Shown piece after piece: positions 1 through 11,400 of a DNA stretch of 64,000 bases; within the stretch, counting starts at the first letter, position 1; every line of letters begins with the position of its first letter. The notes below the pieces were generated by a model. The model had not been told where the DNA came from, did not search any database, and worked only from the letters and a program-made list of their open reading frames with translations. Source of the stretch: Tragulus kanchil. Lineage: Eukaryota > Chordata > Mammalia > Artiodactyla > Tragulidae. The DNA is taken from the NCBI GenBank assembly GCA_022376925.1, contig JAIOJX010000032.1:206704939-206768938 (forward strand). The letters run 5' to 3'. Position numbers and translations under genes: made by a program.

Positions 1-300
1 TGCAGTGCAAGGGGCGCCGGTTCGAGCCCTGGCCTGGGAAGATCCCACGTGCCGCGGAGCGGCTGGACTGATGTGTCCAATTACCGAGCTGGAGCTCTGG
101 AGCGCATGTGCCCAGAGCCAGTGCTCTGCGACGACGGATGCCACCGCGATGGGAGGCCCACAGGAGCCAAGGAACGAAGACGAATGAAAATAGAGAAATG
201 AAAGACCAATAGAAGTGGCCCGCCCGCTCCCCACCCTCCCCAACCCGACCCCCGCCCAAAATAAATAAATAAATAAATCTTAAAAAAAAAAAAAAAAAAA
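1..300 (+). mobile_element. Young CHR-1-like SINE, duplicate copy, 5' cut by the window edge
   Basis: This is nearly the same as the element at 1051-1389, with the same poly(A) end and the same 3' flank GGTTCCTAGG at 301-310. It is the other copy of the 1089-base duplication, so not an independent insertion. Confidence 0.9.
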
Positions 301-365
301 GGTTCCTAGGTACTCTGGAAAATTCAATACATGTTGTATAAATAGGATTTTCTTAAAAATAAGGT

Positions 366-711
366 TGATTTTTATTTATTTTTAATTTATTTATGTTTAA
401 TGTTTTAAAATTTTAACTTTATTTTTAATTTTTAATTATTTTTGGCTGTATTGGGTCTTCACTGCTGCACACGGGCTTTCTCTAGTTGCACTGAGCAGGG
501 GCTATTCTCCAGTTGGGGTGCACAGGCTTCTCATATGTGGTGGCTTCTCTTTCGCAGAGCCTGGAGTCTAAAGTGTTCGGGCTTCAGGAGTTGTGACACA
601 TGGGCTTAGTTGTATCGCACCATGTGGAATCTTCTTCAACCAGAGATTGAAACCGTATGTCCTGAATTGACAGGTGGATTCTTAATCACTGGACCACCAG
701 AGAAGTCCAGA
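366..711 (-). mobile_element. Old CHR-type SINE (and its copy at 1455-1800)
   Basis: This reverse-orientation element has TTTTTGGCTGTATTGGGTCT at one end and CTGGACCACCAGAGAAGTCC at the tRNA head. It lies just downstream of the ACOT6 stop. The second copy belongs to the 1089-base duplication. Confidence 0.8.
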
Positions 712-744
712 ATTTTTATGAATATATAGTCTATGATTACAATG

Positions 745-828
745 TTACAATTTGCTAGGCTTGACAGATGTTTTACCATTGAGATGTTTATGGAAGAAAG
801 TTTGAATTTGCTGCCAGGCATCAACCCT
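745..828 (-). pseudogene. Truncated extra copy of the ACOT6 exon 3 3' end
   Basis: This matches 1834-1917 at a spacing of 1089 bases and then breaks off abruptly at about 828. It contains the stop codon and about 27 C-terminal codons only. It lies inside a direct duplication and is most likely a contig-end overlap, not a biological pseudogene. Confidence 0.85.
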
Positions 829-1050
829 CTAGGCCAGCAGTTGAGACTTGGGCAGGCACTTATATTTTTCCTGCTTAAGGTTAAAACTGGTTCTAAGATA
901 AGATCATGTCTAAGCATATACATTGGGAAAAGTTCAGGAGAGAAAGGGATGGACCCAGCAATGAAGAAAGTCGGGTTTCTAAGGCTAAGAATCTGGTAGG
1001 ACCTGACAAAGAGGCTGAGATGGTTGTTTTATTACAAAAAGGTTCCTAGG

Positions 1051-1389
1051 GGGCTTCCCCTGGTGGTCCAGTGTGTAAGGACACCGCCTTGCAGTGCAAG
1101 GGGCGCCGGTTCGAGCCCTGGCCTGGGAAGATCCCACGTGCCGCGGAGCGGCTGGACTGATGTGTCCAATTACCGAGCTGGAGCTCTGGAGCGCATGTGC
1201 CCAGAGCCAGTGCTCTGCGACGACGGATGCCACCGCGATGGGAGGCCCACAGGAGCCAAGGAACGAAGACGAATGAAAATAGAGAAATGAAAGACCAATA
1301 GAAGTGGCCCGCCCGCTCCCCTCCCTCCCCCACCCGACCCCCGCCCAAAGTAAATAAATAAATAAATCTTAAAAAAAAAAAAAAAAAAA
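1051..1389 (+). mobile_element. Young CHR-1-like tRNA-derived SINE
   Basis: The head resembles tRNA-Glu (CTGGTGGTCCAGTG and a B-box-like GGTTCGAGCCC). The body is CHR-1-like (GCCGCGGAGCGGCTGG) and it ends in TAAATAAATAAATCTT plus poly(A). The 10-base target duplication GGTTCCTAGG is at 1041-1050 and 1390-1399. Confidence 0.93.
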
Positions 1390-1833
1390 GGTTCCTAGGT
1401 ACTCTGGAAAATTCAATACATGTTGTATAAATAGGATTTTCTTAAAAATAAGGTTGATTTTTATTTATTTTTAATTTATTTATGTTTAATGTTTTAAAAT
1501 TTTAACTTTATTTTTAATTTTTAATTATTTTTGGCTGTATTGGGTCTTCACTGCTGCACACGGGCTTTCTCTAGTTGCACTGAGCAGGGGCTATTCTCCA
1601 GTTGGGGTGCACAGGCTTCTCATATGTGGTGGCTTCTCTTTCGCAGAGCCTGGAGTCTAAAGTGTTCGGGCTTCAGGAGTTGTGACACATGGGCTTAGTT
1701 GTATCGCACCATGTGGAATCTTCTTCAACCAGAGATTGAAACCGTATGTCCTGAATTGACAGGTGGATTCTTAATCACTGGACCACCAGAGAAGTCCAGA
1801 ATTTTTATGAATATATAGTCTATGATTACAATG

Positions 1834-2439
1834 TTACAATTTGCTAGGCTTGACAGATGTTTTACCATTGAGATGTTTATGGAAGAAAGTTTGAATTTGC
1901 TGCCAGGCATCAACCTGGGCCTTTGAATGAGCCTTTGGCTCACCTCCATAGAATATTGGTTGGCCCAAAACTGCATGCTCAGAGGCTATACAAAGAGGAA
2001 AATAAGGTGGGTCAATACAATGGCCAGTTCCTGGATAGTAGATTATCTGGGGTCTGTCTTTCCCATGGGCTTGTAATCGTTCAGAGGCTATATGAGCATA
2101 GAGTTCACTCTTCCAATTATAATCATCCATGCCAACAAGAAACAGGAAAGGCCCCTGGGCCTTTTCCAATGGTATAAGACTTTGGTGGTTGGCTTTCTCC
2201 AGTGGGTTGTTCCAAATATTCACTAAATTTAAAAAGCCTGACTCAGTGATTGTACATTTTCCTGGGTCATTGCTGAGATCAGGAATGATCATATCCTTGT
2301 AATGCAGAGGAGCTAATGTGTTGGCCACACAGGCATTAATAACCACAGTGGCTGTGATGCCCTTCAAGAAAGACGCCATTGAAAGACACAGGTCACCTCC
2401 TTTGGAGAAGCCAAGAAGCCCAACACTAGGGCCTTTCAC
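1834..2439 (-). CDS. ACOT6: ACOT6 exon 3 (catalytic domain, stop codon)
   Basis: The exon begins GTGAAAGGCC after a TTTTATCAG acceptor and runs 202 codons to TAA at 1834-1836. It contains all three catalytic residues and the terminal PSKL. The frame is intact. Its last 84 or so bases are repeated at 745-828. Confidence 0.94.
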   Translation of the reverse strand: MKGPSVGLLGFSKGGDLCLSMASFLKGITATVVINACVANTLAPLHYKDMIIPDLSNDPGKCTITESGFLNLVNIWNNPLEKANHQSLIPLEKAQGPFLFLVGMDDYNWKSELYAHIASERLQAHGKDRPQIIYYPGTGHCIDPPYFPLCIASEHAVLGQPIFYGGEPKAHSKAQVDAWQQIQTFFHKHLNGKTSVKPSKL

Positions 2440-5400
2440 CTGATAAAACAAAGAGAGAACAAGTCTAGAATTCATAAATGGAGAACTTAACTGTGAGTTT
2501 ACATTCTCTAGGAAGCTTTCTCAAATGTCATTTGCTTTCCTTCCCTAGGCAACAGTCCACAAAATTCAAATGTATTTTCTAATAAGCAAATCAATAACTT
2601 TCTTAGTATACAGGCCCTCCACTAACATTTAGGCAACTGGGGCAAGAGTATGCACAGAAGTCTATTACACCCTATACATAAATACTTAAGACTTACACAT
2701 AATTAAAAGTTAAATAAAATATTTTCTTCCTGTAACCTTGATAAATACACCTCCATAACAATTTATAAGGACAGGTTTAAATTTTATATCTAGGAACTCT
2801 CTGGAGTTCTATACTGGAACATGGCATGGGGAGAGCACCAGCCCCGGGCCCCAGTCTCTGGTTTTTAGCCAGCTCTACTTCTCTTCCTGTTCCTGGCTCC
2901 ATCATGTACCTTAAGAGCCCTCCTACACAAGTGTTTGGACACCCAGCCTATTTGAGGACACCCCAGACCTAGTTTAAGGCCTAGCCATATTCACATTAAT
3001 GGACATAGAAAAGAGGCACAAGGCCTGGATGCACGATCAGAATTGACTGGGAGATAATTCTGGGGTTCCAGGTCTAACGGACATGGTTGGTGGGAGGGGC
3101 ACATGGGTTCCAGGTAGACACATCACCTTGGTTCCTCAAACTGCACACCTTGTGGGCAGGAATGCAGCCAAAGGAAGGCCAGAGACTGGTCTTTTAAAAT
3201 AAAAGATCCAGAGCAGAAGCCCTTCTGCCTAGGTCTAAGGGCAGAACTGATAGTATGAATAAGTCTCTTCTTGGTCTTGGGGGCTAATATTTCATAAATA
3301 AACCAACCATCACAGTTCAAGATCATATAGGTTTTAGCAGCTTTGTTAAGACCAGTCCCTGAATTCTAAAAGAGTTAGCCCTTGCAGTATATCTTACTTC
3401 TTTTTTAAAAAATTATTTATTGCCTTTTGATTTTGTTACACCAACATATCTTCCTCCTTAATATTAGAATGTTTGCGTTTCTTTAAGTCTAGACAGCAAC
3501 AAAGAGTATGTATCCCATTTATAACCATTCCAAAATGTTTTAACTTTTGGAAGATTAGAACTCTCTTGATAAAACCATAACGCAGGGCTTCCCTGGTGGT
3601 CCAGTGGGTAAAGAGTCCGCCTTGCAGTGCAAGGTGCGTCGGTTTGATCCCTGGCACAGGAAGATTCCATAGGCTGTGGAGCGGCTGGACCCATGTGTCC
3701 AATTATGATTGGCCATGTGCCCAGAGTGCTCTGCACAGAAGTCTATTACACCCTATACATAAATACTTAAGACTTACACATAATTAAAAGTTAAATAAAA
3801 TATTTTCTTCCTGTAACCTTGATAAATACACCTCCATAACAATTTATAAGGACAGGTTTAAATTTTATATCTAGGAACTCTCTGGAGTTCTATACTGGAA
3901 CATGGCATGGGGAGAGCACCAGCCCCGGGCCCCAGTCTCTGGTTTTTAGCCAGCTCTACTTCTCTTCCTGTTCCTGGCTCCATCATGTACCTTAAGAGCC
4001 CTCCTACACAAGTGTTTGGACACCCAGCCTATTTGAGGACACCCCAGACCTAGTTTAAGGCCTAGCCATATTCACATTAATGGACATAGAAAAGAGGCAC
4101 AAGGCCTGGATGCACGATCAGAATTGACTGGGAGATAATTCTGGGGTTCCAGGTCTAACGGACATGGTTGGTGGGAGGGGCACATGGGTTCCAGGTAGAC
4201 ACATCACCTTGGTTCCTCAAACTGCACACCTTGTGGGCAGGAATGCAGCCAAAGGAAGGCCAGAGACTGGTCTTTTAAAATAAAAGATCCAGAGCAGAAG
4301 CCCTTCTGCCTAGGTCTAAGGGCAGAACTGATAGTATGAATAAGTCTCTTCTTGGTCTTGGGGGCTAATATTTCATAAATAAACCAACCATCACAGTTCA
4401 AGATCATATAGGTTTTAGCAGCTTTGTTAAGACCAGTCCCTGAATTCTAAAAGAGTTAGCCCTTGCAGTATATCTTACTTCTTTTTTAAAAAATTATTTA
4501 TTGCCTTTTTATTTTTTTACACCAAAATATCTTACTCCTTAATATTAGAATGTTTGCGTTTCTTTAAGTCTAGACAGCAACAAAGAGTATGTATCCCATT
4601 TATAACCATTCCAAAATGTTTTAACTTTTGGAAGATTAGAACTCTCTTGATAAAACCATAACGCAGGGCTTCCCTGGTGGTCCAGTGGGTAAAGAGTCCG
4701 CCTTGCAGTGCAAGGTGCGTCGGTTTGATCCCTGGCACAGGAAGATTCCATAGGCTGTGGAGCGGCTGGGCCGGTGTGTCCAATTATGAGCCGGTGCTCT
4801 GGAGCACATGTGCCCAGAGCCAGTGCTCTGCGGTGAGGGAGGCCACAGCGATGGGAGGCCCATTCAGGCCAAAAGAATTAAGATGAATGAAAAAAAATAA
4901 ATAAATAAAGGACCAATTTAAAAAAGAGGCCAAAAAATTTTAAAAAGGAAAAACCATAATGCAGTTAACACGCTTAAAATTAATGATTCCTTATATCATC
5001 AAATACAAACGCCCCTATTCAAATGTCACTGATTGTCTCAAAAATATCTTATAGGCAAATTTTTCCTCTACACATTTACATTAATTTGGGGTGGGGAGCA
5101 GTGCAGGATTTTAGGTCCCTGACTAGGGATCAAACCTCTGCCCCCTGCAGTAGAAGTGCAAAGTCTTAATCACTGGACGACCAGTGAAGCACCGGCATTA
5201 ATCTTATAAATGAGAAAACCTGAATCCTAGATAGGCACCTCCCTTATTCAGGATTATAAGGCCACTTGGTAACAGATCCAGAACCAGAACTTAAGGTTAG
5301 TAATTTTTTCGTCCAGCTCTTTGAATTCTGGTCAAGGACTAAACAGAACCAAATAGTTGACTCATAAGGGATTGGAGAGAGATGAGTAGAAGTGAAAACA

Positions 5401-8400
5401 ATAATCCTAACAACTTTTGAAGGAGTTCTGTGTCTCATGGCAAATTTCCAGCCCTGGGTGTCCTGGTAGAGCTTTTGGATGTAGCCCTGTGTCAGCTCCA
5501 CCCCTCTCCTCGCCATTCAGGTGAGCACCACAACCCACCTTTGAATGCTGTAGCATGAAATCCACGGCTTCTTCAAAGTACTCCAGGAACACATCATTCA
5601 GATATTCAGGGAGGTCTTCAAACTTGAAATAAGCCAGGGCAAGCACAGCAAAGCCATGTCCGGCCAGGAGGCTGGCCCTGTATTCACAAAGGCCACCACC
5701 ACTTCCAAACAGGTCGAGGATTCCAGGGAAGGGTCCTGCGCCTGGAAAGCACCACAAATCAGAAGGAGTTTTAGGCACTCAAAGGACATTCTTGGGTTTC
5801 AGAATTTGGCCCTCAAAAAGAAGCTTTTAAAGGAAGGTTGGAGATTGGAGGAGGGGGTAAAAGTGGAAGAGGACCCTTTTTACTTTCTCTTTTTTAATAA
5901 ACTTTGGGGAAAAGGGAAGGGGGAAACAATGCCTTATTTTCTCCAGAATTTATCATATTTTGCCAATAACTGTAATGATAACATAAACCAAGTTAGAAAT
6001 AACATAGGATGAAATGTACATGTCTACCAAATTTTCCTTAAAACAAAAATCTGAGAATGCTTTGACAGCAGTAAAACACTCTACATATACAGAGGATTGT
6101 TAGAATATATATACTCCCCAAGTCCTTGTGCTCTCTGCTCCAACCTTAAAGAATGTCATCCCTGAATGAGCCATGTTCTCTTTGGCCCCTGAATATGGTA
6201 TATACACTATCGTCCTCCCCTCTCCACCTTTTTTGACCTGGTTGCTTCATCAGTCTTCAAATCTAAGTGTACATCTCCATTCCTGCAGCCTTCCCAAATG
6301 TCCCGTCTGTCCCTCACACCCAAGGCTGAGGTGAATTAGATGGCCTTTATTCATTCCCACCAGCACCCTGGGCCTCTACGGCCCACACCAGAACATTTAC
6401 TACTCCTAGGTCCAAGTACAGTTGCCTGTGCCCTCTATTAGGTTGGAGGTACAGTGAGGCCGATATCTGACTTTGCTCACTTCTGTTATGTAGCATAATC
6501 CTTGATTTAACACGTATCTGTTAAATGACTAAACTTTTCTGCATTGGTCACAAAGTTTTTTGAGTCAGAACACAGTAAATTTTACATAGGCCACGGAGTA
6601 GTACTAAAATAGTTAAGAGCTGACTTGATGGAAATATCATAGCTGGGATATGAATGGCCGAGCCCCTTCACTGTTCACCTGAAACTATCACAAAATTGTT
6701 AATCGGCTATACCCCAATAAAAATGTTTTAGGTGTTAAAAATATATCATGGCTGGGTAGTAAAAGATTTTTTTAGAAGTTCCCCCTGGCCCTGTATTCAC
6801 AAAGGCCACCACCACTTCCAAACAGGTCGAGGATTCCAGGGAAGGGTCCTGCGCCTGGAAAGCACCACAAATCAGAAGGAGTTTTAGGCACTCAAAGGAC
6901 ATTCTTGGGTTTCAGAATTTGGCCCTCAAAAAGAAGCTTTTAAAGGAAGGTTGGAGATTGGAGGAGGGGGTAAAAGTGGAAGAGGACCCTTTTTACTTTC
7001 TCTTTTTTAATAAACTTTGGGGAAAAGGGAAGGGGGAAACAATGCCTTATTTTCTCCAGAATTTATCATATTTTGCCAATAACTGTAATGATAACATAAA
7101 CCAAGTTAGAAATAACATAGGATGAAATGTACATGTCTACCAAATTTTCCTTAAAACAAAAATCTGAGAATGCTTTGACAGCAGTAAAACACTCTACATA
7201 TACAGAGGATTGTTAGAATATATATACTCCCCAAGTCCTTGTGCTCTCTGCTCCAACCTTAAAGAATGTCATCCCTGAATGAGCCATGTTCTCTTTGGCC
7301 CCTGAATATGGTATATACACTATCGTCCTCCCCTCTCCACCTTTTTTGACCTGGTTGCTTCATCAGTCTTCAAATCTAAGTGTACATCTCCATTCCTGCA
7401 GCCTTCCCAAATGTCCCGTCTGTCCCTCACACCCAAGGCTGAGGTGAATTAGATGGCCTTTATTCATTCCCACCAGCACCCTGGGCCTCTACGGCCCACA
7501 CCAGAACATTTACTACTCCTAGGTCCAAGTACAGTTGCCTGTGCCCTCTATTAGGTTGGAGGTACAGTGAGGCCGATATCTGACTTTGCTCACTTCTGTT
7601 ATGTAGCATAATCCTTGATTTAACACGTATCTGTTAAATGACTAAACTTTTCTGCATTGGTCACAAAGTTTTTTGAGTCAGAACACAGTAAATTTTACAT
7701 AGGCCACGGAGTAGTACTAAAATAGTTAAGAGCTGACTTGATGGAAATATCATAGCTGGGATATGAATGGCCGAGCCCCTTCACTGTTCACCTGAAACTA
7801 TCACAAAATTGTTAATCGGCTATACCCCAATAAAAATGTTTTAGGTGTTAAAAATATATCATGGCTGGGTAGTAAAAGATTTTTTTTAATTAAAATCTTT
7901 AGAAGACTCTTACTGAATCAGTCAGTATGATTTATTGAGCTCCTATTATATCCTTGTGTAAGCTGCTAGGAATACAGAGATACGGAGATAGGTAAGTTCC
8001 AACTCCAGCCCCAGGAGTTCATAGTTAAGTGGGCAGTGACTAGTTAAGGTTTAAATTGCTTAAAGAATTCTAAGAATAAAGCAGGGCTTCCTGTTCTGGA
8101 GAAAAAAATCACAAAATTCAGTTTAGGGATTCTGTGAGCAGTGGCAACTCTAGCATTTCTATATTGTAAGGGTTTCAGTCAGGAATTTGGTTGGAAGGGA
8201 TGGGTCAGGTGGTTTGTTTACAGGCCACTTTTACAAAGCATGCACCTTGTTTTTACTTAGACTAGGGTTTATAACCTTAGCACTATAGTTATTTTGAACA
8301 AGATACTTCTTTGTTGTGGGGGTGTCCTCTGCTTTGTGGGTATTTACCATCTCTGGCCTCTACCCGTAGATGCCAATAGCACCCCTCCCCCAGCTGTGTA

Positions 8401-9338
8401 ATCAAAAATGTCTCCAGATATTGCCAAATATCCCTGGAGTGGGGGAAGCCATCCTGAGTTGAGAACCACTGACAAACTGTTTTTGACAGGAGGAGGGGAC
8501 CTTCAAGGAGTTTTTTCATTTTTTAGTAAGTTTGATGTGAAAGAAGGCAAAAATCAGTCTTGCATACCATCAGAAGTTATTGCTTAATATTTATATCTGA
8601 GATATAGCTGCGTGGCTGGCACATAAGCAGCAATAAATGTACTTTTTGAGTCGGCTGAATGTAGCTTTAGCATACAGCTAAGGAAGTGGCACAGTACCTC
8701 CAGCAAGTGCTCTGAAATTTAGAGGAGAAACTTCCCACTAGAACTCATGATAGACTCTGGAGTTTGGAGAGGAGTATAAAGAAATTCCACAACTCCAGGA
8801 TTCCCTAACCAGACAAGGGACCGCCCAGGATCTCTGGGCTACACCAGTTTTCCACCACACCTCGGGAAAAGGAAGGCTCACCTGGCGGCAGGAAGAGCGT
8901 GGCGCGCACCCGGCCCGCGCGCACCGGCTCGCGCCGCACCCCGGGGGCCAGGAAGTCGCGCTGGTGCACCGCCCGGCCCAGGAGCCGCTGTGCCTCGGGC
9001 CCATGGCCGTCGACTACCTCCAGCTCCACGGCGAAAGGCGTCTGCACGTCCCGCTTCACCAGGCGCATTAAGGGCTTCTCGGGCTCCAAAGCCCAGAAAA
9101 GCCCCATGGGCTCGAGCCCTGCGAAGCTGCCGCCCAGCGCGGGCGCGCGCTCCAGGTCCAGCAGGCCGGCGGCGTCGGCACAGTAGCACGCGTGGGCCCT
9201 GAAAAGCACGCCCTTCTCGTCGCGCAGGGACGCGCGCAGCGTGACCGGCTGCCCCGGGGCCAGGCCGCGCACGGCGATGCGCACGGGCTCGTCCCAGCGG
9301 CTGCGGTCCGCCGGCTGCAGCGTTAAGGTCGCCGCCAT
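1834..9338 (-). CDS. ACOT6: ACOT6, acyl-CoA thioesterase 6, three-exon gene (join of 8882-9338, 5539-5741, 1834-2439)
   Basis: The spliced exons encode 421 residues (457+203+606 bases including stop), the usual length for cytosolic and peroxisomal type I ACOTs. Residues of about 15-140 form the BAAT/acyl-CoA thioesterase N-terminal domain and about 200-415 the alpha/beta-hydrolase domain. The nucleophile is Ser232 in GFSKGG, the acid Asp326 in GMDDYNW and the base His360 in GTGHCIDPP. Exon 3 carries the ACOT6-type stretches INACVAN and HYKDMIIP. The protein ends in SKL, a canonical peroxisomal targeting signal, so it should hydrolyse acyl-CoAs in peroxisomes. Splice junctions are in the family phase (phase 1 after exon 1, phase 0 after exon 2). 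It is the last gene of the ACOT2-ACOT4-ACOT6 row, all transcribed leftward. Partial second copies of exons 2 and 3 nearby are probably assembly artefacts. Expression is not shown by sequence. Confidence 0.93.
2651..4812 (+). repeat. Direct duplication D2, period 1081, join near 3730
   Basis: Both units lie in ACOT6 intron 2. The first breaks inside the SINE at 3586, with deletions over its last 30 or so bases. Confidence 0.95.
3586..3730 (+). mobile_element. CHR-1-like SINE, truncated duplicate copy
   Basis: This has the same 5' part and insertion flank as the element at 4667-4949 and breaks off at the duplication join. The last 30 or so bases carry deletions relative to the full copy. Confidence 0.85.
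4667..4949 (+). mobile_element. CHR-1-like SINE, older subfamily
   Basis: This reads GTCCGCCTTGCAGTGCAAGG and GGTTTGATCCC in the promoter head and ends with GGACCAATTTAAAAAAGAGG. Target duplications at 4652-4666 and 4950-4964 differ at one base. It belongs with the element at 30738. Confidence 0.9.
5539..5741 (-). CDS. ACOT6: ACOT6 exon 2
   Basis: The 203-base exon completes the split Gly codon and encodes [18 protein letters not shown] and onward to HSK. The acceptor is TTTCCAG and the donor AAG followed by GTGGGT. It covers the linker into the alpha/beta-hydrolase domain, with the family motif [18 protein letters not shown]. Its 5' portion recurs at 6785-6854. Confidence 0.93.
5672..7897 (+). 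repeat. Direct duplication D3, period 1113, join near 6784
   Basis: This duplicates the 5' part of ACOT6 exon 2 and intron 1. The first unit ends in a shortened T run. Confidence 0.95.
6785..6854 (-). pseudogene. Truncated extra copy of ACOT6 exon 2 (5' part)
   Basis: This matches the first 70 bases of ACOT6 exon 2 including its acceptor, offset by 1113 bases. The rest of the exon and the donor are missing, and the match stops at the join at about 6784. It could not be spliced as a normal exon. Confidence 0.85.
8262..8471 (+). mobile_element. MER5A-like DNA transposon relic
   Basis: This contains ATTCTTTGTTG-like TTCTTTGTTGTGGGGGTGTC, CTCTACCCGTAGATGCCAA, AAAATGTCTCCAGATATTGC and a terminal GTTGAGAACCACTG, the landmarks of the hAT-Charlie MER5A family. 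Confidence 0.8.
8882..9338 (-). CDS. ACOT6: ACOT6 exon 1
   Basis: This exon holds the start codon (ATG complement at 9336-9338, protein start [13 protein letters not shown]) and 152 codons plus one base. The donor is CCAG followed by GTGAGC. I chose this start because it aligns with the start used by ACOT1/4 relatives; the frame stays open upstream but shows no leader-like sequence. It encodes the BAAT N-terminal domain and is very rich in CpG. It differs from the ACOT4 exon 1 at only about 17 residues, far fewer than in exon 3. Cys replaces the Arg seen in both neighbours in [10 protein letters not shown]. Confidence 0.93.
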
Positions 9339-9867
9339 CCAGATCCCGACGGAAAAAGGGTGGCCTCGTAGAGTCAAGGGGAGGTCCTGGCGCCCTCTCC
9401 GCCTTCCTGAGAGACAGTCGCAGTATGAGCTACTCCCTTTGTGCGGCGGTATGGACACTTGCTAACTACTTTGTGAGGTCTCCAGGAGTGTGTGCAGTGC
9501 ACTGTTTCCTGAATGGGGAAAAAATGTCTGCTAAAGTGAAAGTTACAGTATTAATCCTGCCGTCCGGGCCGATGAGTGTCGAAATAAAGGTACAAAGACT
9601 GATAAGAGGTACAGAGAGCTAAGGGATTGGGAAAGACACTGGCAGTTCCAAGAAGCTTAAATATTAAAAAAAAAAATGTCCCAGGTGATCGTAACTCAGG
9701 CAGCCTGGAGAAACATAGTCCTAATCCTAACCTTTATTTCTCAATCCTGTTACCAAGCCTTTTTTCCTATAGCTGAGGGAAGTACCCAGCTTCCAGAGCA
9801 GGTGGGTGTTTATGGAGTGAGAGCTTCCTGGGGTCCAATCTCACCTGCTCCTTAATAGTGATCCGTG

Positions 9868-10079
9868 AAAATGAAAGTGTTAGTCCCTCAGTTATGTCCC
9901 ACTCTTTGCGACCCCACCGATTGTAGCCCGCCAGGCTCCTCTATCCATAGGATTTCCCAGGCGAGAATATTGGAGTGGGTTGCCATTTCCTTCTCCGGGG
10001 AATCTTCCCGACCCAGGGATTGACCACCGTCTCCCGCATTACAGGCAGATTCTTTACCTACTGAGCCACCAGGGAAGCC
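9868..10079 (-). mobile_element. Bov-A type SINE monomer
   Basis: The plus strand reads CTTTGCGACCCCACCGATTG, CCAGGCTCCTCTATCCATAG and GAGCCACCAGGGAAGCC, the Bov-A sequence in reverse orientation. Bov-A derives from the BovB 3' end and is ruminant specific. Confidence 0.85.
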
Positions 10080-10249
10080 TTAGCAAAGTACATAATTACG
10101 CCTCTGAATCCAGATCCAGTTTCCTCATCTGTGAAGTATTTATCGTGATGGCTAAATGGGCAAACACACTGCCTGACACTGCACTGCTACTGTAGTAGTT
10201 GCTCAGTAAGAGTTTTCTTCTTCAATTTGGTGCCAAAAATATTGGCTCC

Positions 10250-10480
10250 CTGTGCACAGATACCCAACAAACACAGAGACTGAGATTTGGAGGAGAGAAA
10301 GGACTTTATTTCTTTGCAAAGCAAAGGTGGAAAAAACAACAATCTGCTACCTTAAGAACTGTGCAGGGGAATTGCGAGAGGTTATGTAGCCCGGGACTCC
10401 TGGTCTAGGGTAGGTGATAAGGCTCAAAGTAAGGAGTCTTGCATTATTCCTGCATCATTTGGAAACAGTCACAGGTGGCA
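10250..10480 (-). mobile_element. LTR-like repeat fragment
   Basis: This contains ATTTGGAGGAGAGAAAGGAC and TTTATT-rich sequence with an organisation like the repeat at 44282. Assignment to an endogenous-retrovirus LTR is tentative. Confidence 0.4.
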
Positions 10481-10743
10481 TAGATAATTGGGCCCCTTTG
10501 TCTCTGGTTATCAAGATTCAGCAAAGGCTCTTAGGAAAGAAGATGGTTGCATCCTTCTGCTTACCTTACCGTCCTTTCTCAGTCACTGATCTGAGAATTT
10601 TTCTTTCTTATCAAGTTGACAAATGCTTTTATTAGTAATTTTATCCAGGAGTGTTATTTGTTTAAAGTGGAAAAGCTGATTCAGGTCTGTCAGGTGGAGA
10701 AAAAAAGCCCATATATTTTTACATATTAGTATTTAATGTATTG

Positions 10744-11084
10744 GTTTTTTGTTGTTGTTGTTAAAAGATTTATTTATTTATTTTATTTTGGGTAGGGGTC
10801 GGGTTGGGGAGGCAGGGGAGTGGGTGGACCACTTCTATTGGTCTTTCATTTCTCTATTTTCATCCATCTTTGTTCTTTGGCCGTGTGGGCCTCCCATCGA
10901 GGTGGCGTCTGTCATTGCAGAGCGTCGGCTCTGGGCGCATGCGCTCCAGAGCTCCGGCTCGGTGATTGGACACATTGGTCCAACCAATCCACGGTATGTG
11001 AGATCTTCCCAGGCCAGGGATTGAACCGGCGCCCCTTGCACTGCAAGGCGGTGTCCTTACCCACTGGATCACCAGGGGAAGCCC
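10744..11084 (-). mobile_element. Young CHR-1-like SINE
   Basis: This is a full-length element in reverse orientation, flanked by a perfect 10-base target duplication TAATGTATTG (10734-10743 and 11085-11094). Confidence 0.93.
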
Positions 11085-11279
11085 TAATGTATTGTTAAGT
11101 GACAACTCATGATGGATAAATCAACATTTATCCTCTTACATACCAATTTTTTTGTTATCACTCATCTTCCAGTTTCCTGATTGTCAGTTCTCACTATATT
11201 TCAGCTTTCGTGTCTCCTCTGAGATTTAGACCTCTTTCCGGGGTTCTCTGTTTCAGTAGATAGCATCACTATTCATCCA

Positions 11280-11400
11280 TTGGCTTCCCGGGTGGCTCAG
11301 TGGTAAAAAATCTGCCAGGAATGCAGGAGGAGCCTGGCAGGCTACAGCCCATGGGGTCACAAAAGACTCAGACACAGCTTAGCAACTAAATAACAAGCAA
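11280..11400 (+). mobile_element. Bov-tA SINE fragment
   Basis: A tRNA-like head GGCTTCCCGGGTGGCTCAGT is joined to the Bov-A end CATGGGGTCACAAAAGACTC. It is internally shortened. Confidence 0.75.

Larger units (their letters stand above)
1..1917 (+). repeat. Direct duplication D1, period 1089, join near 828
   Basis: Positions 1-828 match 1090-1917. The unit carries the young SINE, an old SINE and the ACOT6 stop region. The first copy presumably begins before the window. Confidence 0.95.
2440..5538 (-). other. ACOT6 intron 2
   Basis: The intron holds a 1081-base direct duplication (about 2651-4812), with the CHR-1-like SINE at 4667-4949 and its truncated copy at 3586-3730. A degraded SINE fragment lies at about 5085-5192 and a MIR-like stretch near 5200-5300. 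I see no coding exon in it. Confidence 0.8.
5742..8881 (-). other. ACOT6 intron 1
   Basis: This contains the 1113-base duplication (5672-7897), an L1-like 3' tail (about 6640-6745 and again 7755-7858) with the wording ACCTGAAACTATCACAAAAT, and an MER5A-like relic at 8262-8471. Otherwise it is unique sequence without coding evidence. Confidence 0.75.

Noticed and set aside
1090..1160. tRNA genes suggested by A- and B-box-like sequence in many places
   Set aside because: The tRNA-like heads are parts of SINEs with SINE bodies and A-rich tails; the cloverleaf is not maintained.
1094..1276. Recurring 60-100 residue frames beginning [16 protein letters not shown] or similar on both strands across the window
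   Set aside because: They coincide exactly with the CHR-1-like SINE and repeat wherever it occurs; there is no coding function.
8878..9465. Arg/Ala/Pro-rich frames antisense to or out of frame with ACOT exon 1 (also 22370-24159 and 54281-56137)
   Set aside because: They are by-products of GC- and CpG-rich exon 1 sequence, without family resemblance.
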